A DNA stretch of 11,337 nt from contig CAJXIT010000083.1 in NCBI GenBank assembly GCA_913054055.1, forward strand, positions 1 to 11,337, given 5' to 3'. Made by a program: the position numbers and the translations under genes. The stretch is from an uncultured Thalassolituus sp. (GTDB taxonomy: Bacteria; Pseudomonadota; Gammaproteobacteria; Pseudomonadales; Oceanobacteraceae). A model generated the notes under the pieces. That model was given only the letters and a program-made list of their open reading frames with translations. It ran no database searches and was not told where the DNA came from. Of this stretch, positions 1 through 7,245 are shown one piece after another. How positions within the stretch are numbered: the stretch's first letter is position 1; every line of letters begins with the position of its first letter.

Positions 1-22
1 TCTTAATTATTTAAAATAAAAT

Positions 23-1324
23 ATGACTGAAAATAATACAGCCGCTAAGCATTCGGTATTTTCAATTCCCACCTATGAGCATCGCAACTCTTTATATGAA
101 GAATTGCATACTCGGCCTTCACCAAAAATTCAAAGCCCTTGTTATATTTCTCATCTTGCCCTTATTCGTGATCCGGATACGGTGGCAAGTGAATATGATT
201 TGGTATCGTCGTTATGTCAGCGTTTTAGTGTGAATCCACCCAGTGCGGATGCATCGTGTTTTTATCAGAACTTTGGCGGCTTTGAGTTTCGTTGGGAGCG
301 CCATACTGAGTTTTCTACTTATACGTTTATACGCCCTGATGATGGCAAAGACGTTCCTGATTTTGCTTTGTCGTTCATCCCTAAGGATTGGCTAAATCAA
401 TTACCTGGCAAGTTGGTAGTAGCTATTAACTTGCTGGCAAAAAACGACGCGTTAGACGATGCGGATATTAATCATTTCTTTGAAGGTCAGCGCCCAGTGG
501 GCAGTCATGTGGCAAACGGTAAAGCCCAGGTACAAACCAGTTTTAGATTACACAGCGATGGGTTTGGCCGATTTTATGTTTTGAATAACGGATTAAATGC
601 GTCTCAGACCGGTCGATTGGTACAGCGCTTATTAGAATTAGAAACGTATCGGTTAATGGCATTGGTGGGGCTGCCCGTCGCCAGATCTTTAGTTGCAGAA
701 GTGTCTTCTATGGAGGCGCAGTTGGCTGTGCTTAATCAGCAGATTGCTGAAATTAATATGGAAGAGGACGAACGAGCGCTTTTGCGGCAATTATCGTTAA
801 TAGCGGCAAAGATTGAACAGTATCGAAGCGACACAAATTACCGCTTTTCTGCCACAAATGCTTACCATGCATTGGTTGGTAAGCGTTTAGATCAGGTATT
901 TGAGCAGCGCATAAGTGGTTTACAAACCATGCGAGAGTTTTTAGAGCGCCGGCTTACTCCTGGTATTCGCACCTGTGACAGTGTTCGAGATCGTCTTGAA
1001 GATTTAAGTCGACGCATACACAGAACCACCAGTTTGCTGCGTACACGGGTGGAAGTGAGTATTGAGAGTCAAAACCAAAAGCTGCTTGAATCCATGGATC
1101 GTCGTTCGAGCTTGCAGCTGCGTTTACAGCAAACTGTCGAAGGTTTGTCGGTGGTGGCAATCGGTTATTACCTACTAAGTTTGCTGGGTTACGGGTTTGC
1201 CGGAATGGAAGAGTGGGGTTATCCCATTAATAAGACCATTGCATCAGGCATTGCGATGCCAGTTGTATTGGGCTTAGTGTATATGGGCGTTAGGCGGCAC
1301 ATTAGCAAGATAAATAAGAAGTAA
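23..1324 (+). CDS. DUF3422 family membrane-anchored protein
   Basis: 433 aa protein of the DUF3422 family, whose function is unknown. Family hallmarks are visible near the N-terminus: YEELHTRP (residues 25-32) followed by a SHLAL strand (43-47), then RWERHTEF (90-97) and TYRLMALVGLPVAR (208-221). Residues about 222-370 are charged, Leu/Glu/Arg-rich and probably helical or coiled-coil. Two hydrophobic segments follow at about 373-393 and 405-423, and the protein ends in a basic tail (RRHISKINKK). There is no signal peptide, so I infer a large cytoplasmic N-terminal part anchored by a C-terminal helical hairpin. The ATG at 23 is preceded only by AT-rich sequence without a Shine-Dalgarno match, but the N-terminus aligns with the family as I remember it, and only 22 bases of upstream sequence are available. 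The gene ends 27 bases before a strong terminator, so it is a last or sole gene of its transcript. Family call firm; biochemical role unknown. Confidence 0.88.
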   Translation: MTENNTAAKHSVFSIPTYEHRNSLYEELHTRPSPKIQSPCYISHLALIRDPDTVASEYDLVSSLCQRFSVNPPSADASCFYQNFGGFEFRWERHTEFSTYTFIRPDDGKDVPDFALSFIPKDWLNQLPGKLVVAINLLAKNDALDDADINHFFEGQRPVGSHVANGKAQVQTSFRLHSDGFGRFYVLNNGLNASQTGRLVQRLLELETYRLMALVGLPVARSLVAEVSSMEAQLAVLNQQIAEINMEEDERALLRQLSLIAAKIEQYRSDTNYRFSATNAYHALVGKRLDQVFEQRISGLQTMREFLERRLTPGIRTCDSVRDRLEDLSRRIHRTTSLLRTRVEVSIESQNQKLLESMDRRSSLQLRLQQTVEGLSVVAIGYYLLSLLGYGFAGMEEWGYPINKTIASGIAMPVVLGLVYMGVRRHISKINKK

Positions 1325-1350
1325 ATCTACCGATCATGGTTACGTTTAAG

Positions 1351-1389
1351 CGCCTTGTATTGAATAAATACAGGGCGTTTTGTTTTTTT
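1351..1389 (+). terminator. Rho-independent terminator of the DUF3422 gene
   Basis: An 11-bp stem (arms 1351-1361 and 1367-1377, one T-G wobble) closes a 5-base loop GAATA and is followed by a T-rich run, TTTTGTTTTTTT, at 1378-1389. It starts 27 bases after the stop codon at 1324, in the position expected for the end of that transcript. It lies 51 bases before the next gene, so that gene probably has its own promoter or depends on read-through. Confidence 0.9.
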
Positions 1390-1439
1390 GGCACAGTTCT
1401 GGCTTCGTTAGTGGCAGAATTAACCTAAAGGACAGTATT

Positions 1440-1919
1440 ATGACACCGTCAATTGATCCTAATCTGACATCTGCGCCAAATAGCCAATTTCGTGACTCAT
1501 ACGATTGGGATGCCTTAATTGCTTCGGCACAAAAAGTCGAAAAACCGTCAGCTAACCCGGTTATGGGTTGTTTAAGCTTTTTGAATCGCTTTATTACCCA
1601 TGAATCCCTTTATGGCGATTCGGAAGGGGCTAGGGAGATGTCTAAAGTGCTGTTGCTGCTGCAGTCTGTTGATAGCCCAGTGAGTACAGCTCAACTGCAA
1701 CAAACGCGTAAAAGTTATGATTATGTCTGTGCTTATTTAGACATGCTACAAGAGACCGATGCGCCATTTGATGTGTGTTTTGAATTTGAGCGCTTGTGTC
1801 ATGTGCTTGAAACTTTAATTCGTATTCGCCAACAGGTGGGGTTAGGGGTTCAGTGTTCTTTTGGGCAGTTGCATCAGCAGCTTAATCAAGCCTCAAGTTT
1901 TGGTAGTTTTGCGGCATAA
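1440..1919 (+). CDS. Hypothetical protein, 159 aa, unrecognised
   Basis: I do not recognise this protein. An open frame extends upstream to 1380, but that start lies inside the T-run of the preceding terminator. The ATG at 1440 has a good ribosome site (AAAGGA, about 6-7 bases upstream), so I choose it. The product is 159 aa, with no signal peptide or membrane helix. Residues about 1-40 are polar and probably disordered. Residues about 41-153 look mainly alpha-helical, with a leucine-rich stretch (MSKVLLLLQSV, 67-77), the helix around YDYVCAYLDML (93-103), and FERLCHVLETLIRIRQQ (116-132). Cysteines at 44, 97, 113, 120 and 139 do not form an obvious metal motif. Base composition matches the neighbours, so there is no sign of recent transfer. 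It sits alone between a terminator and a stem-loop, so the context gives no functional hint. A genuine gene judging from its start site and length; function unknown. Confidence 0.75.
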   Translation: MTPSIDPNLTSAPNSQFRDSYDWDALIASAQKVEKPSANPVMGCLSFLNRFITHESLYGDSEGAREMSKVLLLLQSVDSPVSTAQLQQTRKSYDYVCAYLDMLQETDAPFDVCFEFERLCHVLETLIRIRQQVGLGVQCSFGQLHQQLNQASSFGSFAA

Positions 1920-1945
1920 ACTGAGAAAATTTATAAAAACAGGGT

Positions 1946-1972
1946 GAGGTAACAGATTGTTCCTGTTATCTC
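1946..1972 (+). terminator. Stem-loop after the 159-aa gene, possible terminator
   Basis: Ten-base arms at 1946-1955 (GAGGTAACAG) and 1963-1972 (CTGTTATCTC) pair with a single G-T wobble around a 7-base loop. The stem lies 26 bases after the stop at 1919. It lacks a downstream T-run (the next bases are CTTGCATGTTG), so it is a weak intrinsic terminator at best. It could instead protect the 3' end of the mRNA. It ends just before the candidate promoter of the RND gene. Confidence 0.45.
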
Positions 1973-1973
1973 C

Positions 1974-2002
1974 TTGCATGTTGTCGCCGTACCTTTTATA
2001 AA
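1974..2002 (+). promoter_or_regulatory. Candidate sigma-70 promoter of the RND exporter gene
   Basis: TTGCAT at 1974-1979 and TATAAA at 1997-2002 are separated by 17 bases, the optimal sigma-70 spacing. The -10 matches consensus at 5 of 6 positions; the -35 matches only in its TTG. Initiation would fall near 2009, leaving a leader of about 30 bases before the ATG at 2041. Inferred from sequence pattern only. Confidence 0.5.
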
Positions 2003-2040
2003 GGCCAGCTACATTCTTCATATTTAAGCTTTTTTATTTT

Positions 2041-4602
2041 ATGCAATGGCTGGTCAACCTGTACGGGAAAACGGTTCTAAATTCTCCCAAAACCACGTTT
2101 TTAGTGGCATCTATATTAGTCGCCTTGGTCTCACTGGGCACTTATCAGTTTGAGCTTGATGCTTCAGCTGAATCCCTTGTTTTAGAAAATGATCAAGATA
2201 TGGTCAATTATCGAACGGTTGCTGAACGTTTTGGCAGCAGTGAGTTTTTAATTGTGACCTATACGCCACCATGGCCATTATTTTCTGAGAAATCCCTTTC
2301 GCTATTAAAGTCATTAAGAGATGAATTAAAAGCGTTGCCGAGAGTGGCATCCATTAACTCATTGTTAGATGTTCCCTTATTAGAAAACCCACCTGTTCCC
2401 GTGGCTGAATTGTTAGATAATATTAAAACTTTGGAACACCCAAAGGTGAATGTTAAGGCGGCTAAACTAGAGCTCATAAACAGCCCTTTATACAACAATA
2501 TGTTGTTAAATCTTGATCAAAACACCACGGCCATTCAAATCAACCGTCCTTTTGATGATGCTCACCGAGATCTAACCAAAACCCGTGAAGCATTGTGGAC
2601 CAAGCGTGATGCAGAAGGTTTGAATATTGATGAGACTCGTCAGCTTTCTCATCTAAATAAATCCATCAAAAACCTAAACGCACTTAATGCTGAAGTTTTG
2701 CATAACGATATTCGCAAAATTCGCCAAGTGTTAGCGCCGTATCAGCAGCAAGCACAAGTTCACCTTGGTGGTGTGCCTATGATTGCAGATGACATGATCA
2801 CGTTTGTTGAAAGTGATATGTACACATTTGGTATTGGGGTGTTTTTATTTTTGGTGGTGACGTTACTGTTTTTGTTTAGACGCTTTCGCTGGGTGTTTAT
2901 TGCTTTGGCGTGCTGCACATTAACGGTATTGGTGATGACAGGCTTATTAGGTTTGTTTCATTGGCGTGTGACGGTGATTTCTAGCAACTTTGCTAGTTTG
3001 CTTTTGATTATGACTATGTCCATGTGTATTCACCTAATAGTGCGGTATCGAGAGGCTCATGCTACCGATCCCGATGCCACCCAATGGCAGCTAGTAAAAA
3101 CCACCATTGATCACATGTTTAAACCGTGCTTTTACATGGCTTTGACCACCATGGTGGCATTTAACTCACTTATTTTTAGTGGTATTAGACCCGTTATCGA
3201 TTTTGGTTGGATGATGGCCACAGGGGTGATGGTTGCTCTACTGTTGGTTTTCATTTTCTTCCCTGTGTTTGTGCTGATTGCGGGCAAGCGCACAGAGTCT
3301 GCAACCAGTAAAAATCACAGTCCGGTAACTGATTTCTTTGCATGGTTAACGCTGCGTCATAGTATCAGCATGATCGTGGCGAATGTTGTATTGGCCGTGG
3401 TTGTGTTGCTTGGCTTGGGTCGATTACAAGTAGAAAACAGCTTTATTGATTATTTTCATGAGTCCACAGAAATTCATAAAGGTATGAAGGTGGTGGATCA
3501 GCGTTTGGGCGGCACAACGCCTTTAGAAGTGATTTTAAACTTCCCCGAGATTGAAAATGCTGAAGTTAGCGTAGATGAAGATGATGACTTCTTTGAAGAT
3601 GATGATGACTTTGGAGAAGAGTTTGCCTCTGATCCTGAAGCGGATAAAAAATACTGGTTTACCATTGAAAAGGTGAATCAAATTAAAAAGGTGCATCAAT
3701 TCTTAGATCGTCAACCAGAAATAGGCAAGGTTACGTCTTTATCCACCATGGTTCAGGTGGCTGAGAAAATAAATGGCGAAGCTTTAGGCAGTTTTGAATT
3801 GGCTTTGTTGTATGGCGCCATTCCTGATGACTTTAAAGCCATTGTTTTGGATCCTTATGCGTCTCCTGAAAATAACAAGGCACGTATCAATATGCGTATC
3901 TATGACAGTTTGCCAAACCTCAAGCGAGCGGAGTTGCTTGAGCGCATAGAAACAGGTTTGCAAGAAGAGCTTGGCTTAGAAGAAGACGAGTACATGTTGG
4001 CAGGCATGATGGTGCTTTATAACAACATGCTGCAAAGTTTATTCACCTCGCAAATTTTAACATTAGGGGCCGTCTTCATCGGCATCATGCTAATGTTTAT
4101 GTTCTTATTTCAGTCATGGAAAGTGGCGGCCATCGCTTTGGTGCCTAACTTGTTAAGTGCCGGTGCCGTATTGAGTGTAATGGGCTGGGCAGGTATTCCA
4201 CTGGATATGATGACGATTACCATTGCTGCGATCACAATTGGTATCGCAGTGGATGACACCATTCACTACATACATCGATTCAAAGAAGAGTTTGAAACTT
4301 GTCGCAATTATAAACAGGCCATCAAACGCTGCCATGCTTCCATTGGCAAAGCGGTTTATTACACGTCTTTAACTGTTGTGGTGGGCTTTTCAATTTTATC
4401 TTTAAGTAACTTCATACCGACCATTTATTTTGGATTATTGACAGGGCTCGCCATGTTGATTGCCTTGGTACAGGTTTTAACGTTACTGCCTGGTTTATTT
4501 ATTGTATTTAAACCGCTGGGTCCTGAAGCAGAAGGGGTTTGCTCTGAAATGTTCATGGATCAAGAAGCAGTTGAGGCCTCTGAAAAAGAATCTGTTAAGT
4601 AG
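2041..4602 (+). CDS. RND superfamily exporter, MMPL type
   Basis: 853 aa inner-membrane protein with the duplicated RND plan: TM1 (about 18-36), a first periplasmic domain (about 37-258), a helix bundle (about 260-414), TM7 (about 442-460), a second periplasmic domain (about 461-666) and a final bundle (about 667-823). Proteins of this class use proton flow to export lipids or other hydrophobic molecules; the substrate here cannot be read from sequence. The TM10 region has the expected proton-relay motif GIAVDDTIHYIHRF (734-747, D738/D739). The equivalent place in the first half, MSMCIHLIVRY (326-336), has no Asp, so the halves are asymmetric. Residues 512-527 in the second periplasmic domain are 12 of 16 acidic. 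The start fits the family N-terminus, but the leader is AT-rich with no Shine-Dalgarno match. No periplasmic adaptor or outer-membrane channel gene adjoins it, which fits a stand-alone MMPL-type exporter and not a tripartite drug pump. It is monocistronic, ending at the convergent terminator. Confidence 0.88.
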   Translation: MQWLVNLYGKTVLNSPKTTFLVASILVALVSLGTYQFELDASAESLVLENDQDMVNYRTVAERFGSSEFLIVTYTPPWPLFSEKSLSLLKSLRDELKALPRVASINSLLDVPLLENPPVPVAELLDNIKTLEHPKVNVKAAKLELINSPLYNNMLLNLDQNTTAIQINRPFDDAHRDLTKTREALWTKRDAEGLNIDETRQLSHLNKSIKNLNALNAEVLHNDIRKIRQVLAPYQQQAQVHLGGVPMIADDMITFVESDMYTFGIGVFLFLVVTLLFLFRRFRWVFIALACCTLTVLVMTGLLGLFHWRVTVISSNFASLLLIMTMSMCIHLIVRYREAHATDPDATQWQLVKTTIDHMFKPCFYMALTTMVAFNSLIFSGIRPVIDFGWMMATGVMVALLLVFIFFPVFVLIAGKRTESATSKNHSPVTDFFAWLTLRHSISMIVANVVLAVVVLLGLGRLQVENSFIDYFHESTEIHKGMKVVDQRLGGTTPLEVILNFPEIENAEVSVDEDDDFFEDDDDFGEEFASDPEADKKYWFTIEKVNQIKKVHQFLDRQPEIGKVTSLSTMVQVAEKINGEALGSFELALLYGAIPDDFKAIVLDPYASPENNKARINMRIYDSLPNLKRAELLERIETGLQEELGLEEDEYMLAGMMVLYNNMLQSLFTSQILTLGAVFIGIMLMFMFLFQSWKVAAIALVPNLLSAGAVLSVMGWAGIPLDMMTITIAAITIGIAVDDTIHYIHRFKEEFETCRNYKQAIKRCHASIGKAVYYTSLTVVVGFSILSLSNFIPTIYFGLLTGLAMLIALVQVLTLLPGLFIVFKPLGPEAEGVCSEMFMDQEAVEASEKESVK

Positions 4603-4655
4603 ACTGACGATTAATCGCGTATGGGGCCACAGGTTCTAGGGGGCGATTTTAGATG

Positions 4656-4692
4656 ACACAAAAAAGCCAGCAATTTGCTGGCTTTTTTGTGT
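4656..4692. terminator. Bidirectional terminator between convergent genes
   Basis: A perfect 17-bp inverted repeat (arms 4656-4672 and 4676-4692) surrounds a 3-base loop. The core GCCAGCA/TGCTGGC is flanked by A6 on the left and T6 on the right, so each strand reads a GC stem followed by a U-run. It lies between the stop of the RND gene at 4602 (plus) and the stop of the lipoprotein peptidase at 4711 (minus), and can serve both. The 53 bases between 4602 and the stem show nothing else I can support. Confidence 0.93.
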
Positions 4693-4710
4693 TTGATTAA
4701 TGAAGGTTGT

Positions 4711-6546
4711 TTATGAATTCTGCTGTTGAATCCATTGCTCAACTTCTTGCTCCAGTAAGGTTAGTGGCAAAGGACCAATGTTTAAAATGAAAGCGTGGAA
4801 TGCCCCAAGGTTGAAGTCTCCTCCCAACACCTTTTCAGCTTTGGCTCTTAATTCCAATATTTTTATCTGACCAATTTTATACGCTGTTGCTTGTCCAGGC
4901 ATAACCAGATAGCGCTTAATGGCATTTAACGAGTCCGTTTCTGTGAAGGGGGTGTTAGCCATTCGAAACTCTAATGCTTGCTGAATATCCCATTCTAAGC
5001 TGTGTAATCCAGTATCAATCACTAGACGGTTTGCACGCCATAGCTCCATTAGCAAGCGGCCGTATTCTCTCCAAGGTGTGGTGTAACCGCCTAGCTCCTT
5101 GGCTAATCGTTCGGCGTATAATCCCCAACCTTCACTGTAAGCTGTGAAGTGGTTTCTGCGGCGAAACTCCGGAATGTGTTTACTGGTGATGGCGTAAATG
5201 GTTTGTAGGTGATGACCCGGTAAGGTTTCATGATAAGCCAATGCTTCAAACTGAAACTTTGGCATTTCATTGAGCTTGCTTAAGTTCATGTAATAGCGTC
5301 CAGGTCGTTTACCATCGTCACTTGGGCTTTGATAGAAAGCAACGGGTGCGCTTGCTTCACGAAAAGGTTCTACGGCTCTTACTTCCATAGGGATGTCTGG
5401 GATATCAGAAAATGCTTTAGGCAATTGTAAATTAATTTGTCGGATATAACTTTTGCTGTCGCGGATGGCTTCTTGTTTGTCTGCGTAATATGCCTTGTGG
5501 CTAGTGCGTGTAAATTCAAAAAGAGATTCAATACTGGTATGACCTAGCTTGGGTAATAACAGGGTGATTTGCTGTTTGATATCGGCGATTTCTTTAAGGC
5601 CTAATTGATGAATATCATCTGCACTTAGGTCTGTTGTAGTAGTAGCTTGAAGGCGTAGGTTGTAATAACTCATGCCATCATCAAATTGATGGAATCCCGT
5701 GTCTTTACTGGCTAATGCTTGACTATTTTTTAGGTGCTTAATTAACTTTTTATATGCTGATTTGTAGTTGCGTGTGAGGGCGCGTTTTAAAGATTCAGTT
5801 AAGAACTTTTTACTTGAATCATACAAGCCTAAGGTCTCAACTTTCTTTAGGAAGTCTGTCCATATTACGTGGTGTGTTTTACTTTTTTTATCTAAAGGGT
5901 AGCCAGAAAGTTGTGCTTGGCTGGCTTTAATCACTGTGTCGTATACAAATTTAGGAGGGCGAATGCCTAATGCTTCACGCGCTTTTAGTTGAGTGATTAA
6001 CTGATTGAAAAGGGGTTTAACGCCACGAATTCGCGCCACATAATCTCGGGCATCATCAATGGTATCAATTTGATGGATGTTCAGCATAAACGTGGGTATT
6101 TGAGTATGGAGGCCAAACATTTGATTAACCGGGTAGTTGTGAAAGCGGTAATTATAAAATTCTATGCTTTGTTCCAGATCATAAATCAGTACGTCTAAGC
6201 TTAAAGCGTCTTGAGGGGGGAGCGCTTCTTTATGGATGTATTTTGCTTCAACTAGGAATTGCAGGGTTTTCTGGTGTTGCTGGTTATCAAATTCGTCTGA
6301 TAGGTTGTCCCATTGATTGTAGTTGGTTTTCTTTCCTCGATAGGCTTGGGACATGGGGCTGCTATCAAGCTGCCATTGTTGGTATTCAGTGAGCAGTTTG
6401 GTTAATGCATGGCTAGCCTGCTCTTTTTGCTCGTGGCTAATGATAGGTGCCGTTGTTTGTGGCTTTTGATTCAGCTGACAGCCAGAAATGAAGAATGTGG
6501 CAGCCATAATGGCAATGAATGACAGTGATACGGATGGAGACTTCAT
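4711..6546 (-). CDS. DUF885 family lipoprotein, predicted zinc peptidase
   Basis: 611 aa. The N-terminus is a lipoprotein signal: MKS, a hydrophobic run, and lipobox ISGC with Cys23 as the predicted lipidated residue; Gln at +2 suggests sorting to the outer membrane. The rest matches the DUF885 family, regarded as predicted metallopeptidases. Visible family motifs are YHETLPGHHLQ (438-448; H439, E440, H445, H446), YSEGWGLYAERL (470-481; E472 a likely ligand), DTGLHSLEWD (511-520), and PGQATAYKIGQ (550-560). The metal motif is HExxPGHH and not the textbook HExxH, which is normal for this family. Full-length, with all motifs intact. The start ATG overlaps the stop of the upstream tapT in an ATGA, so translation is probably coupled to tapT. 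The natural substrate is unknown; a periplasm-facing peptide hydrolase is the natural inference. Transcription ends at the bidirectional terminator at 4656-4692. Confidence 0.9.
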   Translation of the reverse strand: MKSPSVSLSFIAIMAATFFISGCQLNQKPQTTAPIISHEQKEQASHALTKLLTEYQQWQLDSSPMSQAYRGKKTNYNQWDNLSDEFDNQQHQKTLQFLVEAKYIHKEALPPQDALSLDVLIYDLEQSIEFYNYRFHNYPVNQMFGLHTQIPTFMLNIHQIDTIDDARDYVARIRGVKPLFNQLITQLKAREALGIRPPKFVYDTVIKASQAQLSGYPLDKKSKTHHVIWTDFLKKVETLGLYDSSKKFLTESLKRALTRNYKSAYKKLIKHLKNSQALASKDTGFHQFDDGMSYYNLRLQATTTTDLSADDIHQLGLKEIADIKQQITLLLPKLGHTSIESLFEFTRTSHKAYYADKQEAIRDSKSYIRQINLQLPKAFSDIPDIPMEVRAVEPFREASAPVAFYQSPSDDGKRPGRYYMNLSKLNEMPKFQFEALAYHETLPGHHLQTIYAITSKHIPEFRRRNHFTAYSEGWGLYAERLAKELGGYTTPWREYGRLLMELWRANRLVIDTGLHSLEWDIQQALEFRMANTPFTETDSLNAIKRYLVMPGQATAYKIGQIKILELRAKAEKVLGGDFNLGAFHAFILNIGPLPLTLLEQEVEQWIQQQNS

Positions 6547-7160
6547 TTAAATAACCCAGAATTACGCGCGTTTAAAAATGTATTTTGAAATAGATTGAAA
6601 AAGTTTAACAGGTCTTGGGCACTTTTAGCTTGATTTTGTTCACCTAACCAACAGGCAAACGTTTCCATAGTGCTTAATCCTTGTTCGGTTTGATTGCGTC
6701 TTAGCTTGTACTGACTGCCTGATCTATCTGTTGTTAGGTGAGAAGTGATGGCATATTTGGGCAGTGAATCTAGCCAAGGGCTTTGGCGCATCATTTTTCG
6801 TGATTCTTGCCAAGTGGCATCTAGCCACAGATAACCTTTAACATCCTGTGTGTCTTTGTCGTTTAGTTTGAGAGCGCCATTGGGGTTGTTTTGTTTGTTA
6901 TCATCAGGGTAGAGCAAGGCATAGCCTTGAAATTGCGCCGCTTGATCCGCATTCTTAAGTCTATGCCATTGAGAGCTTGGGATGTTTAGACAATGTTTTA
7001 ACAAGCGACCACTGCTATTTCTCCTATGCAGCTCTCTTGGATGAAATAGAATATGAGTATCTATGTCTAATGGAAGTTTAGGCGCTAAGCTGCATATACA
7101 AAGATTGGAAGGCAGGGTGCAATCAACGCAGAATGTTTTTTGATCAGGTTCAGAGTTCAC
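6543..7160 (-). CDS. tapT: tRNA-uridine aminocarboxypropyltransferase, DTW domain
   Basis: 205 aa DTW-domain protein. The E. coli member, TapT (formerly YfiP), transfers the aminocarboxypropyl group of S-adenosylmethionine to uridine 47 of tRNA, giving acp3U; I infer the same role here. Visible features are an N-terminal cysteine cluster CVDCTLPSNLCIC (C11, C14, C21, C23; probable zinc site), the segment ILFHPRELHRRNSSGRLL (37-54), the signature LDATWQESRKM (113-123; D114, T116, W117), and YKLRR..TEQGLSTMETFA (151-169). It is slightly shorter than the E. coli protein as I recall it. The start is GTG at 7160; an in-frame stop lies 21 bases upstream, and no Shine-Dalgarno sequence is evident, so expression may be low. 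Its stop overlaps the start of the DUF885 lipoprotein gene by four bases. The gene upstream is divergent across 85 bases. The DTW assignment is firm; which tRNA site is modified is inferred. Confidence 0.85.
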   Translation of the reverse strand: MNSEPDQKTFCVDCTLPSNLCICSLAPKLPLDIDTHILFHPRELHRRNSSGRLLKHCLNIPSSQWHRLKNADQAAQFQGYALLYPDDNKQNNPNGALKLNDKDTQDVKGYLWLDATWQESRKMMRQSPWLDSLPKYAITSHLTTDRSGSQYKLRRNQTEQGLSTMETFACWLGEQNQAKSAQDLLNFFNLFQNTFLNARNSGLFK

Positions 7161-7245
7161 TTTATTAATTGAGCGCTTTTAATATGGATGAAAAATGTTT
7201 AACTTAAGAGATCTAAAGGTTAGAAATTCGTTGCAAGGTTGCCAC

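Noticed and set aside
1380..1439. Upstream extension of the 159-aa gene
   Set aside because: It begins inside the T-run of the preceding terminator, whereas the ATG at 1440 has a proper ribosome site.
2259..2498. Minus-strand 79-residue open frame inside the RND gene
   Set aside because: It is antisense to a conserved periplasmic domain, and its composition is that of a shadow frame.
7195..7245. Upstream extension of the DUF4892 gene
   Set aside because: It would bury the signal peptide behind 17 polar residues. The ATG at 7246 has an AAGG ribosome site and a clean signal sequence.
7161..7245. Divergent promoters between tapT and the DUF4892 gene
   Set aside because: The 85-base AT-rich gap must carry promoters, but the best boxes I could pair match consensus poorly, so no specific site is called.
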